Source of the DNA: Halomonas campaniensis | GTDB taxonomy: Bacteria; Pseudomonadota; Gammaproteobacteria; Pseudomonadales; Halomonadaceae | Assembly: GCF_014193375.1 (NCBI RefSeq) | Contig: NZ_JACHZF010000008.1 | Location: 62,001-126,000 of the forward strand | DNA length: 64,000 bases | Direction of reading: 5' to 3' | Shown here: positions 50,281-58,617 of the stretch, piece after piece | Layout: each line of letters opens with the position of its first letter | How positions within the stretch are numbered: position 1 is the first letter of the stretch | Position numbers and translations under genes: made by a program | The notes under the pieces: generated by a model | What the model was told of the DNA's origin: nothing | The model's database searches: none | Seen by the model: the letters and a program-made list of their open reading frames with translations, nothing else

Positions 50281-53200
50281 CGTCCACCTCGAGCAGCGAG
50301 GCCTGCTCCTGCCCCAGCCAGGCGGTCACCTCCCCCTCCCCGGCGAAGCCCTCCGGCCCGCCCCAGTAGACCAGGCTCCGGCGCGGCGAATAGGGCCGGG
50401 CGGTGCGCATCTGGCCCACCTCCAGGTGGCGGCCGACCTGGTAGATCAGCTCGGGGCTGGCGCTGTGGGTGGCCGCGGCGAACAGGTTGAACCCCTGCCG
50501 GCCGAGGCGCTCGAGCAGCGACGGCACCTGGCTGACATCCACGCTGGCCAGCTCGTCCAGCACCATCGGGAAGGCCAGGCCCACGCCGGGATAGAGGATG
50601 CGCCGCAGCAGGCGCTGGACAAGCTCCAGGTTGATCAGCGCGGTGGTCGAGGTGGACTGCCCCTTGGCATCGAGGCGGGTCTCGCTCTGCTTGCGGGTGC
50701 GGTAGCTGATGCCGGTGATCACCCGGTCCATGGTCAGCCGGTGGCCGCCCTGCCCCGGCGTCTCGCCGAAGAACTCGGCCACGAAGCCCTGCAGCCGCTC
50801 GTAGAAGGCGTCGGAAAGCAGCTGCCCCGAATAGGGATCGATCGCCTCGGACTCCTCGACCAGGTTGCGGAACTTGGGGTGGCAGTGGATCTCCACCCGG
50901 ATCTCGGCCAGGTCATTGATGGTGACGCCCTCGAGTTCGTCGTTGAGCCGCCGCTCGAAGCGCTGGATATGCTCGGCGTTGGCGCGCAGCGCCTGGCGGT
51001 AGCTGGCCACCGTCTCGTTGTGGCTGGCGACCTGCTCCTGGAGCAGTTCGCGATGGCGGGGCAGCTCCCGGTAGAGCAGCCCGAGCTGCTCGCAGGCGCC
51101 GCGGATCACCGCGGCACCGGGACTCTCGTGCTGCAGCTGGCCCTCGTCGTCGGGCAGCACCCCGGCGCGCACGAAGTCCTTGAGCAGGTCGAGCACCTTG
51201 AGGCGCTGCAGGTCCAGCTCGTGGAGCGCCGCCTCGATGGTCTGCCAGCGCGCCTCGGTCAGCGACTCGGCGGCGAGGGCCTCGGCCGCCTCGATGCCGG
51301 CCAGCTGGGGACTGCGCGCCTGCAGGGCGCTGACCGACGCGCGCAGCCGCTGCAGCTCGGCCTGGCGTTCATCGATCCTGGCCAGGGCGTCGCGGGCCCG
51401 CGCCAGCGAGCCCTGCAGCGCATCGGCATCGCGACCGGTCTCGGCCAGCGCCTCGCGGTGCCCCTCCAGCAGGCCCTCCTGCTCGGCGATCTCCCGGTCG
51501 GCATCCTCGAGCCGCGTCTCCGCCCCGGCGAAACGCTTGAGGGCCCGGGCCTCCTCGCGGGCGGCCTCGAGCTCGCGCCGGGCCTCCTCGATGCGCCGCG
51601 GCCGGTCGATCCCGGCATCGTCATCGGCCAGCTCGGCCAGCTGGCGTTCACAGCGGCGGCGCTCCTCCTGCAGGTGACGGCGACTCTCCAGCAGGTCCTC
51701 GGGGCTCGAGTGGCGGGCGGAAAAGCGGGTATCGAACCAGCGAAACGCCTTCGATTCGCCCTCGAACAGCCTGGCGAAGGCGACGATCGTCGCCCGCGTG
51801 GCCTCGTCCAGCGCCTCCCCGGGGCTGGCCTGGACCAGCCGCGGATCGACGGCCATCAGCGGGGCCACCACCGCCTCCGGCAGCTGGCGGGCCAGCTGCC
51901 ACTGCTCCCCGGCGATGCGCCGCGCCAGGGTCTCGAGCCGGACATCGACGTCCTGGAGCTGGGCGGCGAGGCGGGCCCGCTGCCCCTCGGCCTGGGCGGC
52001 GTCCTGCAGCGCCGCCAGCTGCTGCGCCTGCCCCTCGATCGCCTCCTCGAGCATGGCGCGGATCTCCGCCTGGGAGCAGCCCGGGTAGCGCGACACCAGC
52101 AGCTCGCCGCGACGCCGATCCTCCTCGGCCTGTTCGCGCTGCCGCCGGGCCGCCTTGAGGGCGCCCCGGGCCTCGCCGCTGGCCTGCTCGAGTTCCTTGA
52201 CGCGCTGGCGGACGCGTTTCAGCGCGCCGTCCTCCCGCTCCACCGCCTCGGCGGCGTCGACCCGCTCGCGCACCAGGCTGGCCAGGCACTCCTCGAGGCC
52301 CTCGCGGAAGGCGGCGAATTCGCCCCGCACCTCTCCGCCATGGCGGTAGGCCGCATAGGCCCGGGTCAGGCGGTCGAAGCGCGGCTGCTCACGTTCGACG
52401 CGTTTCAGCTCGAGGTCGCGGGCCTTCAGCTCCTCGTGGCGGCGCAGGAACTGGTCGATGTCGAAGTCGAGCTCGTCGCTGGCGAACTTCTTGTCCGCCT
52501 CGACGATGCTGGCCACCGCCGCCGCCATGGCGCGATCGTCGGTGCTCATCTCGAACAGCAGCAGGATGAGGGTACGCAGCGACTCCACCTTGCGGGCATC
52601 GGCATCGGCCAGCGGGAAGACGCTGTAGCGCGAGGCGTCGGGCGACATCAGGTCGCTGGCGTAGAGCAGCCGCCTGAGCCGCGCCGTGTCGCTGGTCACC
52701 AGGCTGTCCCGGGAGGCCCGCCGGGCGGCATCGATCACCCGCTCGGCGGAGAGCTCCGGCACGCGCCCGCCGATGCCGTCCGGGTCGTCGTCGACCCGCC
52801 AGAACAGCCCGCGCAGGGCCTCGTAGGGCAGCGGCACGAAGAGCCGGTCGTACTCCAGGTCCCCGCGGCCGCGATAGAGCACCTGGCAGTGCACCCCGTG
52901 GGGGTTGCTCACCTCCATCACCAGGAAGCTGAAGCGACTGGGGAAGTAGTGCTGGAAGCTCTCCTCGTTGGCGTAGAAGCCCCCCGCCCGGGCATTGCGG
53001 AAGGCGAACTTGAGCCGGCTCTTGCGGAAGTTGTTCTCCGGCAGCAGGAAGAGGCGCAGCGCGTTGAGCAGGCTGGACTTGCCCAGGTTGCCGGGCCCCA
53101 GCAGCAGCGCATGGCGATCCACCGGGATCTCCACGTAGCCGAAGCCGGCGGAGTCGACCAGCACCAGGCGGCGGATCTCGAATCGAAAGGCGTCAGTCAT
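50273..53200 (-). CDS. jetC: SMC-like ATPase of a Wadjet/Mks system (JetC/MksB)
   Basis: 975-residue condensin-like ATPase thought to extrude plasmid DNA loops so the nuclease can cut small circles. Head: Walker A GPGNLGKS (35-42). A central coiled coil spans about 330-780. C-terminal head: Walker B MVLDELASVD (D882/E883), and a candidate signature region QSTSTTALINLELV (about 848-861) that lacks the usual SGG. The ATG at 53198-53200 overlaps the jetD stop by 8 bases. Shorter than MukB (about 1486) and in the range of MksB/JetC proteins. A functional alternative is a chromosome-condensing MksB rather than a defence complex; the linked nuclease favours defence. Confidence 0.86.
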   Translation of the reverse strand: MTDAFRFEIRRLVLVDSAGFGYVEIPVDRHALLLGPGNLGKSSLLNALRLFLLPENNFRKSRLKFAFRNARAGGFYANEESFQHYFPSRFSFLVMEVSNPHGVHCQVLYRGRGDLEYDRLFVPLPYEALRGLFWRVDDDPDGIGGRVPELSAERVIDAARRASRDSLVTSDTARLRRLLYASDLMSPDASRYSVFPLADADARKVESLRTLILLLFEMSTDDRAMAAAVASIVEADKKFASDELDFDIDQFLRRHEELKARDLELKRVEREQPRFDRLTRAYAAYRHGGEVRGEFAAFREGLEECLASLVRERVDAAEAVEREDGALKRVRQRVKELEQASGEARGALKAARRQREQAEEDRRRGELLVSRYPGCSQAEIRAMLEEAIEGQAQQLAALQDAAQAEGQRARLAAQLQDVDVRLETLARRIAGEQWQLARQLPEAVVAPLMAVDPRLVQASPGEALDEATRATIVAFARLFEGESKAFRWFDTRFSARHSSPEDLLESRRHLQEERRRCERQLAELADDDAGIDRPRRIEEARRELEAAREEARALKRFAGAETRLEDADREIAEQEGLLEGHREALAETGRDADALQGSLARARDALARIDERQAELQRLRASVSALQARSPQLAGIEAAEALAAESLTEARWQTIEAALHELDLQRLKVLDLLKDFVRAGVLPDDEGQLQHESPGAAVIRGACEQLGLLYRELPRHRELLQEQVASHNETVASYRQALRANAEHIQRFERRLNDELEGVTINDLAEIRVEIHCHPKFRNLVEESEAIDPYSGQLLSDAFYERLQGFVAEFFGETPGQGGHRLTMDRVITGISYRTRKQSETRLDAKGQSTSTTALINLELVQRLLRRILYPGVGLAFPMVLDELASVDVSQVPSLLERLGRQGFNLFAAATHSASPELIYQVGRHLEVGQMRTARPYSPRRSLVYWGGPEGFAGEGEVTAWLGQEQASLLEVDDE

Positions 53201-53990
53201 CCATCGGCTCCAGCAGAATCTCCTGTTCCATGAAGTGCCCCGTCTCCCGGAAGGCCCGGGCCAGGCCGTGAAGCCCCAGTTGCTCGGCCAGCGCCACCGC
53301 CGCCAGGGCCCGCCCGGTATCGCCGGGGTGTCGCCGGAAGCGGTCATGCCACGCCGGCCATGCCGGCGGCTGCAGCAGGCTCGCGCGTTCGCCCAGGGCG
53401 TCGCGCAGCGAGGCGAACATCCGCAGCCCGCCGAGATCGTAGTCGAAGGCGCAGAGCACCCGCTCGTAGCCGGAGAGCCAGTCGACGACCGGCCGGCGGT
53501 TGATGCGGCTGCCGCCGCCCAGGATCACGTCGGCGTCCTCCGGCCCCAGCGCCAGGCCCGACCACCGGGAGGCCAGCCGGCGCATGGCCCGGGGGCGGGC
53601 AAAGTTCTGCTCGTTCTCGACGATCAGCGCGCTGCGCCGTGGCGTGAAGCCCTGCAGGACGCACCGGCCCTGCAGCACCACCACCCCGGGCCGCGCGTCC
53701 GGGAGGCCGAGATGGTGCACCAGCAGGTAGGCGGTGTCACCCGCGACGCGATGGGAGTCCCCCTGCCGCGTCGCCTCCAGGCGATCCCGCGGGCGACGCA
53801 CGCGGGCCTCGAGCGCCTCCAGCTGCGCGGGCTCCCGGCAGGTCACCCGCCAGCGGTCGGTGGCGACCCGCTCGGTGGCGAACAGCTCCCGGTGCCGGGC
53901 CTGCCAGGGCGCCGGCAGGCGGCGCACGAAGGCCGCATAGTTGATCGGCTCGTCGCGGCGGATCGCGGCGAGATAGCGCTCGAGGCTCAT
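53193..53990 (-). CDS. jetD: Toprim-like nuclease of a Wadjet/Mks system (JetD/MksG), short form
   Basis: 265 residues. The Toprim-type catalytic residues are visible: E125 in LIVENEQNF and the DxD pair D183/D185 in AFDYDLGGLRMFASLR, the metal-binding set of topoisomerase-primase-like nucleases. In Wadjet, JetD cleaves closed-circular DNA after loop extrusion. The N-terminal part before the Toprim core is only about 115 residues, shorter than the usual DUF3322 region, so the DNA-binding arm may be reduced. ATG at 53988-53990 with GGGAG upstream; it is the first gene of the operon, whereas in better-known systems the nuclease comes last. Confidence 0.78.
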   Translation of the reverse strand: MSLERYLAAIRRDEPINYAAFVRRLPAPWQARHRELFATERVATDRWRVTCREPAQLEALEARVRRPRDRLEATRQGDSHRVAGDTAYLLVHHLGLPDARPGVVVLQGRCVLQGFTPRRSALIVENEQNFARPRAMRRLASRWSGLALGPEDADVILGGGSRINRRPVVDWLSGYERVLCAFDYDLGGLRMFASLRDALGERASLLQPPAWPAWHDRFRRHPGDTGRALAAVALAEQLGLHGLARAFRETGHFMEQEILLEPMDD

Positions 53991-54057
53991 GGGGCTCCCT
54001 CCCGGCCGGCACACCGCCCTAGCCTACCAGAGCCCCGCCCGTGCGTGACCGGGGAGG

Positions 54058-54077
54058 CCGGCGCCTGCAGGCGCCGG
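54058..54077. promoter_or_regulatory. perfect 20-bp palindrome between divergent jetD and regB
   Basis: CCGGCGCCTG is followed at once by its reverse complement. It lies 67 bases upstream of the jetD start and 39 bases before the regB start, in the 126-base gap that must hold both promoters. It may be an operator for a dimeric regulator, or a terminator hairpin by chance; no T-run adjoins it. Confidence 0.5.
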
Positions 54078-54116
54078 ATCGGTTATCATCGGGGCAGAGA
54101 TCCCGACGGAGTCGCC

Positions 54117-55391
54117 ATGCCCATCACCCAGCCCCTGCCGCTCTCCACGCCGAACCGCAACCTGGTGCGGCTGACCATCGTGCGCGGGATCACCTGGACC
54201 GGCTTCCTGGCCGCCATCATCGTCGGCGTGGAGCTGCTCGGCTTCCAGCTGGAGGTGAACGCGGTGATCTCGGTGGTGCTGGCCATGGCGCTGATCAACC
54301 TGGCCACCTGGTGGCGGCTGGGTCGCCACTGGGCCGTCACCCATGGCGAGTACCTGGCCCACCTGCTGGCCGACGTGGCGGGCCTGACCCTGCTCTTCTA
54401 CTTCACCGGCGGCTCGAGCAACCCCTTCATCACCTACTACCTGGTGCCGGTGACCATCGCCGCGGCGACCCTGCCCTGGCGCTTCGCCTGGATCATCGCC
54501 GTCACCGCCATGCTCGCCTACACCTTCCTGATGGGCTTCCACCAGCCGGTACCGCAGCTGACCCACGGCCACCGCGCGGCCCAGGCCCTCGACCTGCACG
54601 TGCTGGGCATGTGGCTGAACTTCGCCCTCTCCGCCGGCCTGGTGACCTTCTTCATCTACAAGATGGCCCATGCGCTGCGCAGCCGGGAGCAGGCGCTGTC
54701 GCGCACCCGCGAGTCGGCGCTGCGCAACGAGCAGGTGCTCGCCGTGGCCACCCAGGCGGCGGGCACCGCCCATGAGCTGGGGACGCCGCTCTCGACCATG
54801 GCGGTGCTGCTCGCCGAGATGCGCGACGAGGCCGGGGACAACCCGCTGCTGCAGAAGGACCTGGAACTGCTGCGCCAGCAGGTCGACACCTGCAAGGCAC
54901 GCCTGCGCCAGCTGGTCGAGAGCGCCGACCGGCGGCGCATGGCAGAGCCGGAGAGCTGCGACGCCGAGCTGTGGCTGGCCGGCGTGGTGCAGCGCTGGCT
55001 GGTGCTGCGCCCCGACGTCAGCCATCGCATGGAGGTGGCCGAGCGGCGCGGCCGCCCCTGGCTGTCGGTGGATACCACCCTGGACCAGGCGCTGACCAAC
55101 CTGCTCAACAACGCCGCCGATGCCAACCCCGACGACATCCTCATCAGCCTCGACTGGAACGACGACGAGGTGGTGATCGACATCCGCGACCATGGCCCCG
55201 GGGTCGCGATGGCCATCGCCGACCAGCTCGGCGAGACCTTCGTCTCCACCAAGAGCAAGGGCATGGGCATCGGCCTGTTCCTCACCCATGCCACCATCAA
55301 CCGCTTCGGCGGTGGCGTCAGCCTCTACAACCACCCCGAGGGCGGGACCCTCACCGAGGTGGTGCTGCCCCGCCACCATCCCGGCAGCTGA
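54117..55391 (+). CDS. regB: redox-sensing histidine kinase RegB/PrrB
   Basis: 424-residue membrane sensor kinase. About six transmembrane helices occupy residues 20-185, with the quinone-sensing GGSSNPF at 98-104 in a loop. The phosphoacceptor is H219 (TAHELGTPLSTM), and the redox-active cysteine is C259 (VDTCKARL), exactly 40 residues later as in Rhodobacter RegB (H225/C265). The HATPase domain has NLLNNAADAN, DHGPGV and GMGIGLFLTHA. The ATG at 54117 has GGAG upstream. It forms an operon with regA, 37 bases on. Divergent from the jet operon. Confidence 0.95.
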   Translation: MPITQPLPLSTPNRNLVRLTIVRGITWTGFLAAIIVGVELLGFQLEVNAVISVVLAMALINLATWWRLGRHWAVTHGEYLAHLLADVAGLTLLFYFTGGSSNPFITYYLVPVTIAAATLPWRFAWIIAVTAMLAYTFLMGFHQPVPQLTHGHRAAQALDLHVLGMWLNFALSAGLVTFFIYKMAHALRSREQALSRTRESALRNEQVLAVATQAAGTAHELGTPLSTMAVLLAEMRDEAGDNPLLQKDLELLRQQVDTCKARLRQLVESADRRRMAEPESCDAELWLAGVVQRWLVLRPDVSHRMEVAERRGRPWLSVDTTLDQALTNLLNNAADANPDDILISLDWNDDEVVIDIRDHGPGVAMAIADQLGETFVSTKSKGMGIGLFLTHATINRFGGGVSLYNHPEGGTLTEVVLPRHHPGS

Positions 55392-55428
55392 CCCGGCGCC
55401 GCCACCGCCCCGAACCCGCGAGGACACC

Positions 55429-55974
55429 ATGCAAGAGCAAGAGACCCCTGAACGGCTGCTGATCGTCGACGACGACGAGATGTTCTGCCATGTGCTGGAT
55501 CGCGCCCTGACCCGCCGCGGCTATCGGGTGCTGGTCGCCCACGATGCCGAGCAGGCCCTCGCCCTGGCCCACCAGCATCGCCCCGAGCTCGCCACCCTGG
55601 ACCTGAAGCTGGAGCACGAGTCCGGGCTCAAGCTGCTGCCGGAGCTGCTGGAGATCGTGCCGGAGTGCCGGGTGGTGGTGCTGACGGGCTATTCGAGCAT
55701 CGCCACGGCGGTGGAGGCGATCAAGCTCGGCGCGGTGAACTACCTGTGCAAGCCGGCGGATGCCGAGGAGGTGCTGGCGGCCTTCAGCAAGGAGGGAGGC
55801 GACCCGGAGACCGAGGTGGCCGAGCAGCCGCCGTCGATCAACCGCATCGCCTGGGAGCATATCCAGAAGGTGCTCCAGGAGCACGACGGCAACATCTCGG
55901 CCACCGCCCGCGCCCTGGGAATGCATCGGCGCACCCTGCAGCGCAAGCTGCAGAAGCGGCCGGTGAGGCGGTAG
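55429..55974 (+). CDS. regA: response regulator RegA/PrrA
   Basis: 181-residue two-component response regulator. The receiver domain has the acidic pocket DDDE (14-17), the phospho-acceptor D58 (ATLDLKL) and the lysine of LCKPAD; a Fis-type helix-turn-helix follows (NISATARALGMHRRTLQRKLQKR), typical of RegA. The C-terminal basic tail ends in VRR. The ATG at 55429 has GAGGA upstream. The stop codon overlaps a run of GCGCCGA repeats. In relatives this pair controls respiration, photosynthesis or nitrogen metabolism by redox state. Confidence 0.95.
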   Translation: MQEQETPERLLIVDDDEMFCHVLDRALTRRGYRVLVAHDAEQALALAHQHRPELATLDLKLEHESGLKLLPELLEIVPECRVVVLTGYSSIATAVEAIKLGAVNYLCKPADAEEVLAAFSKEGGDPETEVAEQPPSINRIAWEHIQKVLQEHDGNISATARALGMHRRTLQRKLQKRPVRR

Positions 55975-56000
55975 CGCCGAGCGCCGAGCGCCGAGCGCCA
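55974..56000 (+). repeat. four GCGCCGA tandem units at the regA stop
   Basis: Units at 55974-55980, 55981-55987 and 55988-55994 plus a final shortened GCGCCA. The first G is the last base of the regA stop codon. The unit matches the pair after the prfC stop at 46533-46546. The remainder of the gap (56001-56108) holds only short inverted repeats before the convergent hbdH stop. Confidence 0.75.
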
Positions 56001-56108
56001 TAGGATGATGTTTCCTGCCTCTCTGGTATCGAGAGGACTCCTGTCGACCTCGACACTTGCCGCCTGTCACTGGGCGGCTTGGCGCCAGGCGCTTGTCGCT
56101 GGGCGCTG

Positions 56109-56882
56109 TTACTGCGCCGTCCACCCCAGGTCGATGTTCCAGCTCGCGCCGGTGACCGCGCCGGCGGCGTCGGAGGCCAGGTAGGCGACCAGCTCGGCCA
56201 CCTCCGAGGGTTCGATCAGGCGCTTGACGGCGGCATTCTTGAGCATGATCTTCTCGATCACCTCCTGCTCCTCCATGCCGTGCATCCTGGCCTGGTCGGC
56301 GATCTGGTTGTCCACCAGCGGCGTCTTCACGTAGGCGGGGCAGATGGCATTGGCGGTGATGCCCTGATCGCCGCCCTCCAGGGCCGCGGTCTTGGTCAGG
56401 CCGATCATGCCGTGCTTGGCGCTGATATAGGCCGACTTGCCCGGCGAGGCCACCTGGGCATGCACCGAGGCGATATTGATGATCCGCCCCCAGCCGTTCT
56501 CGCGCATGGAGGGCCAGACGGCCTGGCTGAGCAGGAAGGGCGCGGTCAGCATCAGGTCGATGATCTGCCGCCACTTGGCCTCGGGGAACGTCTCGATGGG
56601 CGAGACGTGCTGGATGCCGGCGTTGTTGACCAGGATATCCACCCGACCGAAGCGCTTGATCGCGTCGGCCACCGCCGCCTTGCAGGCCTCGCCGTCGGTG
56701 AGGTCGGCCTGGAAGAAGGCCGCCCCGGCGCGCTCGGCGACCTCCTGGCCGGCGGGATTGAAGTCCACCGCCAGTACCTGGTGGCCCTGTTCGCGGAAGT
56801 GACGCACCACGGCCTCGCCGATGCCGCTGCTGGTACCGGTGACCAGGGCGACGCGGGGAGTGGAAGTGGCAGACGCTGTCAT
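56109..56882 (-). CDS. hbdH: 3-hydroxybutyrate dehydrogenase
   Basis: 257-residue short-chain dehydrogenase oxidising (R)-3-hydroxybutyrate to acetoacetate with NAD. The cofactor motif is TGTSSGIG, followed by NNAG, catalytic Ser in NIASVHA and YISAK, and the family-typical ending GITANAICPAYVKTPLVDNQI. An acidic residue after beta-2 (VDFNPA) favours NAD. The ATG at 56880-56882 has AAGGAG upstream. Works in the same pathway as the acetoacetate CoA-transferase genes about 5 kb downstream (scoA, scoB), as in polyhydroxybutyrate use. Confidence 0.93.
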   Translation of the reverse strand: MTASATSTPRVALVTGTSSGIGEAVVRHFREQGHQVLAVDFNPAGQEVAERAGAAFFQADLTDGEACKAAVADAIKRFGRVDILVNNAGIQHVSPIETFPEAKWRQIIDLMLTAPFLLSQAVWPSMRENGWGRIINIASVHAQVASPGKSAYISAKHGMIGLTKTAALEGGDQGITANAICPAYVKTPLVDNQIADQARMHGMEEQEVIEKIMLKNAAVKRLIEPSEVAELVAYLASDAAGAVTGASWNIDLGWTAQ

Positions 56883-56977
56883 GGACGACTCCTTGTGGGA
56901 TGGCAGAGTGGGATGGCTGAACGTAGCGATGGATGGCAACCCGTCCAGCATAAGGGCCCGGCCCGCCGGGCGCTACC

Positions 56978-57418
56978 TCACCGCGCCTCGTCCGGCGCCA
57001 TCACCCGCTCCATCAGCTGCTGGGCCAGGCGGCTGGCCGCCTCGCGGCCCGGGAGGTCGGAGAGGTCGTCGAGCAGCACGCAACGCCAGCACCAGTGGTC
57101 CGCGTCGACGTGGAAGGCCTCCAGGTCATAGTGCCCGGAGGGCAGCGCGATCCGGAGACGGCTCCCGGCGGCCGGGGCCGGCAGCCCCGCCGACGCCGGC
57201 AGCCCCGCCAGCGCCAGCGACAGCGACAGCGGGGTGACCAGGGCGCCGAGCAGCAGCTCGCCGTGCTCGGCGTCCCGCAGGGGCTGGAAGCAGAGGGCAT
57301 CGGCCACCAGGCGGGGATTGAACTGCGGCAGCGCCTTGGCCGCCTTCAGGTGGTGGTAGGTCCACGCCTCGGCCAGCGCGCGCAGCCGGGCATACTGTTC
57401 GGGGCTCAGGGCCTGCAT
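56978..57418 (-). CDS. HybE-like hydrogenase-maturation family protein, orphan
   Basis: 146 residues that resemble the [NiFe]-hydrogenase assembly chaperone HybE: FNPRL near residue 37, a central LVTPLSLSL, then LPSGHYDLEAFH and an acidic/Leu-rich tail. There are no hydrogenase or Hyp genes in this window, so the role is unclear; the protein could bind another partner. The ATG at 57416-57418 has GGGAG six bases upstream; an ATG immediately before is too close to that site. It follows hbdH's promoter region on the same strand. Confidence 0.6.
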   Translation of the reverse strand: MQALSPEQYARLRALAEAWTYHHLKAAKALPQFNPRLVADALCFQPLRDAEHGELLLGALVTPLSLSLALAGLPASAGLPAPAAGSRLRIALPSGHYDLEAFHVDADHWCWRCVLLDDLSDLPGREAASRLAQQLMERVMAPDEAR

Positions 57419-57531
57419 GGGCATCTCCCGTGGGTGGGGGCAGGCAGTATAGCGGAGCGGCACGGCCCGGGCAGCGCCCGCTCCGCCGCGCTGCTAAGCT
57501 GAGGGCCTGCCCATGCCACTGAGGGAGCCCC

Positions 57532-58365
57532 ATGACCGACGCCGAACGCCTCGAACTGGCCATCGAGATCGCCCGCGAGGCCGGCGAGATGATCGCCGAC
57601 GCCCGCCGGAACCAGACCTTCGGCCAGCGCTACAAGTCGGGCCACGAGCTGGTCACCGACGTGGACGTGGCCGTCGACACCCACATCACCGCGCGACTCC
57701 GCTCGGCCTGTCCCGACGAGTCGCGGCTCAGCGAGGAGCTCGCGCCGGATCGCAGCGAGCTCGCCAGTGGCCAGCCGCTGTGGGTCGTCGACCCCGTCGA
57801 CGGCACCGTCAACTTCGCCCACGGCCTGCGCCACGTGGCGGTCTCCATCGCCTGGGCGATCGAGGGGCGGGTCAGGGTGGGGGTGGTGCACGCCCCCTTC
57901 CTGGGCGAGACCTTCACCGCGGTGGCCGGCCAGGGTGCCCATTGCAACGGCACGCCAATCCGCGCCAGCCGCCGCCACGACCTGTCCCACGCCCTGGTGG
58001 GCACCGGCTTCCCCTATCGCCGGGACAGCCGCCCGCCGCTGATGCGCCGCCTGGCAGGCGTCCTCGACCGCTGCCAGGACGTGCGACGCAACGGCTCCGC
58101 CGCCCTGGACCTGTGCGACGTGGCCTGCGGTCGCCTGGATGCCTACTACGAGAGCGTCTCCCCCTGGGACTTCGCCGCGGGCTGGCTGATCGCCCGGGAG
58201 GCGGGAGCCACCACCGGGCACCTCTACCCATGCCCCGAGGGGATCCCGGAGGACCTCCATGGCGAGAACCTGCTGGTCTCGAGCCCGGCCCTGCATCGCG
58301 AGCTCGGGGAGCTGCTGCGTCGTGCCGACGCCGGCGAGCTGGATGGCTCCTGGGCATCGCCATGA
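57532..58365 (+). CDS. inositol monophosphatase family protein
   Basis: 277-residue member of the lithium-sensitive phosphatase superfamily. Metal-binding motifs: the first glutamate in RLSEE, the DPVDGTVNF signature (about 86-94) and the final WDFAAGWLIAREAG. Could be an inositol-1-phosphatase (SuhB-like), CysQ or histidinol-phosphate phosphatase; the signature suits general IMPase. The ATG at 57532 has GAGGGAG upstream. Divergent from the HybE-like gene. The GC-rich gap after it holds the 14-bp tandem repeat. Confidence 0.87.
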   Translation: MTDAERLELAIEIAREAGEMIADARRNQTFGQRYKSGHELVTDVDVAVDTHITARLRSACPDESRLSEELAPDRSELASGQPLWVVDPVDGTVNFAHGLRHVAVSIAWAIEGRVRVGVVHAPFLGETFTAVAGQGAHCNGTPIRASRRHDLSHALVGTGFPYRRDSRPPLMRRLAGVLDRCQDVRRNGSAALDLCDVACGRLDAYYESVSPWDFAAGWLIAREAGATTGHLYPCPEGIPEDLHGENLLVSSPALHRELGELLRRADAGELDGSWASP

Positions 58366-58386
58366 CGCCAGGCATCCCCCCCACCG

Positions 58387-58460
58387 GGTGTCCCCGACGA
58401 TAGGCGTCCCCGACTGGGCGTCCCCGACTGGGCGTCCCCGACTGGGCGTCCCCGACGATA
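58387..58460 (+). repeat. 14-bp tandem repeat between the phosphatase and grxA
   Basis: The unit GGGCGTCCCCGACT is seen in four consecutive forms: 58403-58415 (13 bases), 58416-58429, 58430-58443 and 58444-58460, the last ending GACGATA. The same GACGATA end occurs before the array (58387-58402), so the array is flanked on both sides by GTCCCCGACGATAGGCG-like copies. Likely slippage-prone. Confidence 0.85.
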
Positions 58461-58617
58461 GGCGCCGCCAATGGCGCGACTCGAGGGCCGCTATTGGCCT
58501 TCACCGTCGCCATCGGTCACAATGCGCATCGTTTCACCATCCACCCCCGATTCCGGACCGGCGCCCGCCTCCCGCGGCGGCGCCCCCCGTTCGCCACCAG
58601 CGCCCAGGAGCCCGTCC

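Noticed and set aside
50042..53233. 1063-codon open frame on the plus strand opposite jetC
   Set aside because: It is the mirror of jetC, with repetitive Leu/Gln/Ala composition and no recognisable domain.
48242..53990. Ordinary chromosomal MukBEF
   Set aside because: The ATPase is much too short for MukB, and a Toprim nuclease gene begins the operon.
56978..57418. A [NiFe]-hydrogenase locus
   Set aside because: Only the HybE-like protein is present; no structural or hyp genes occur in the window.
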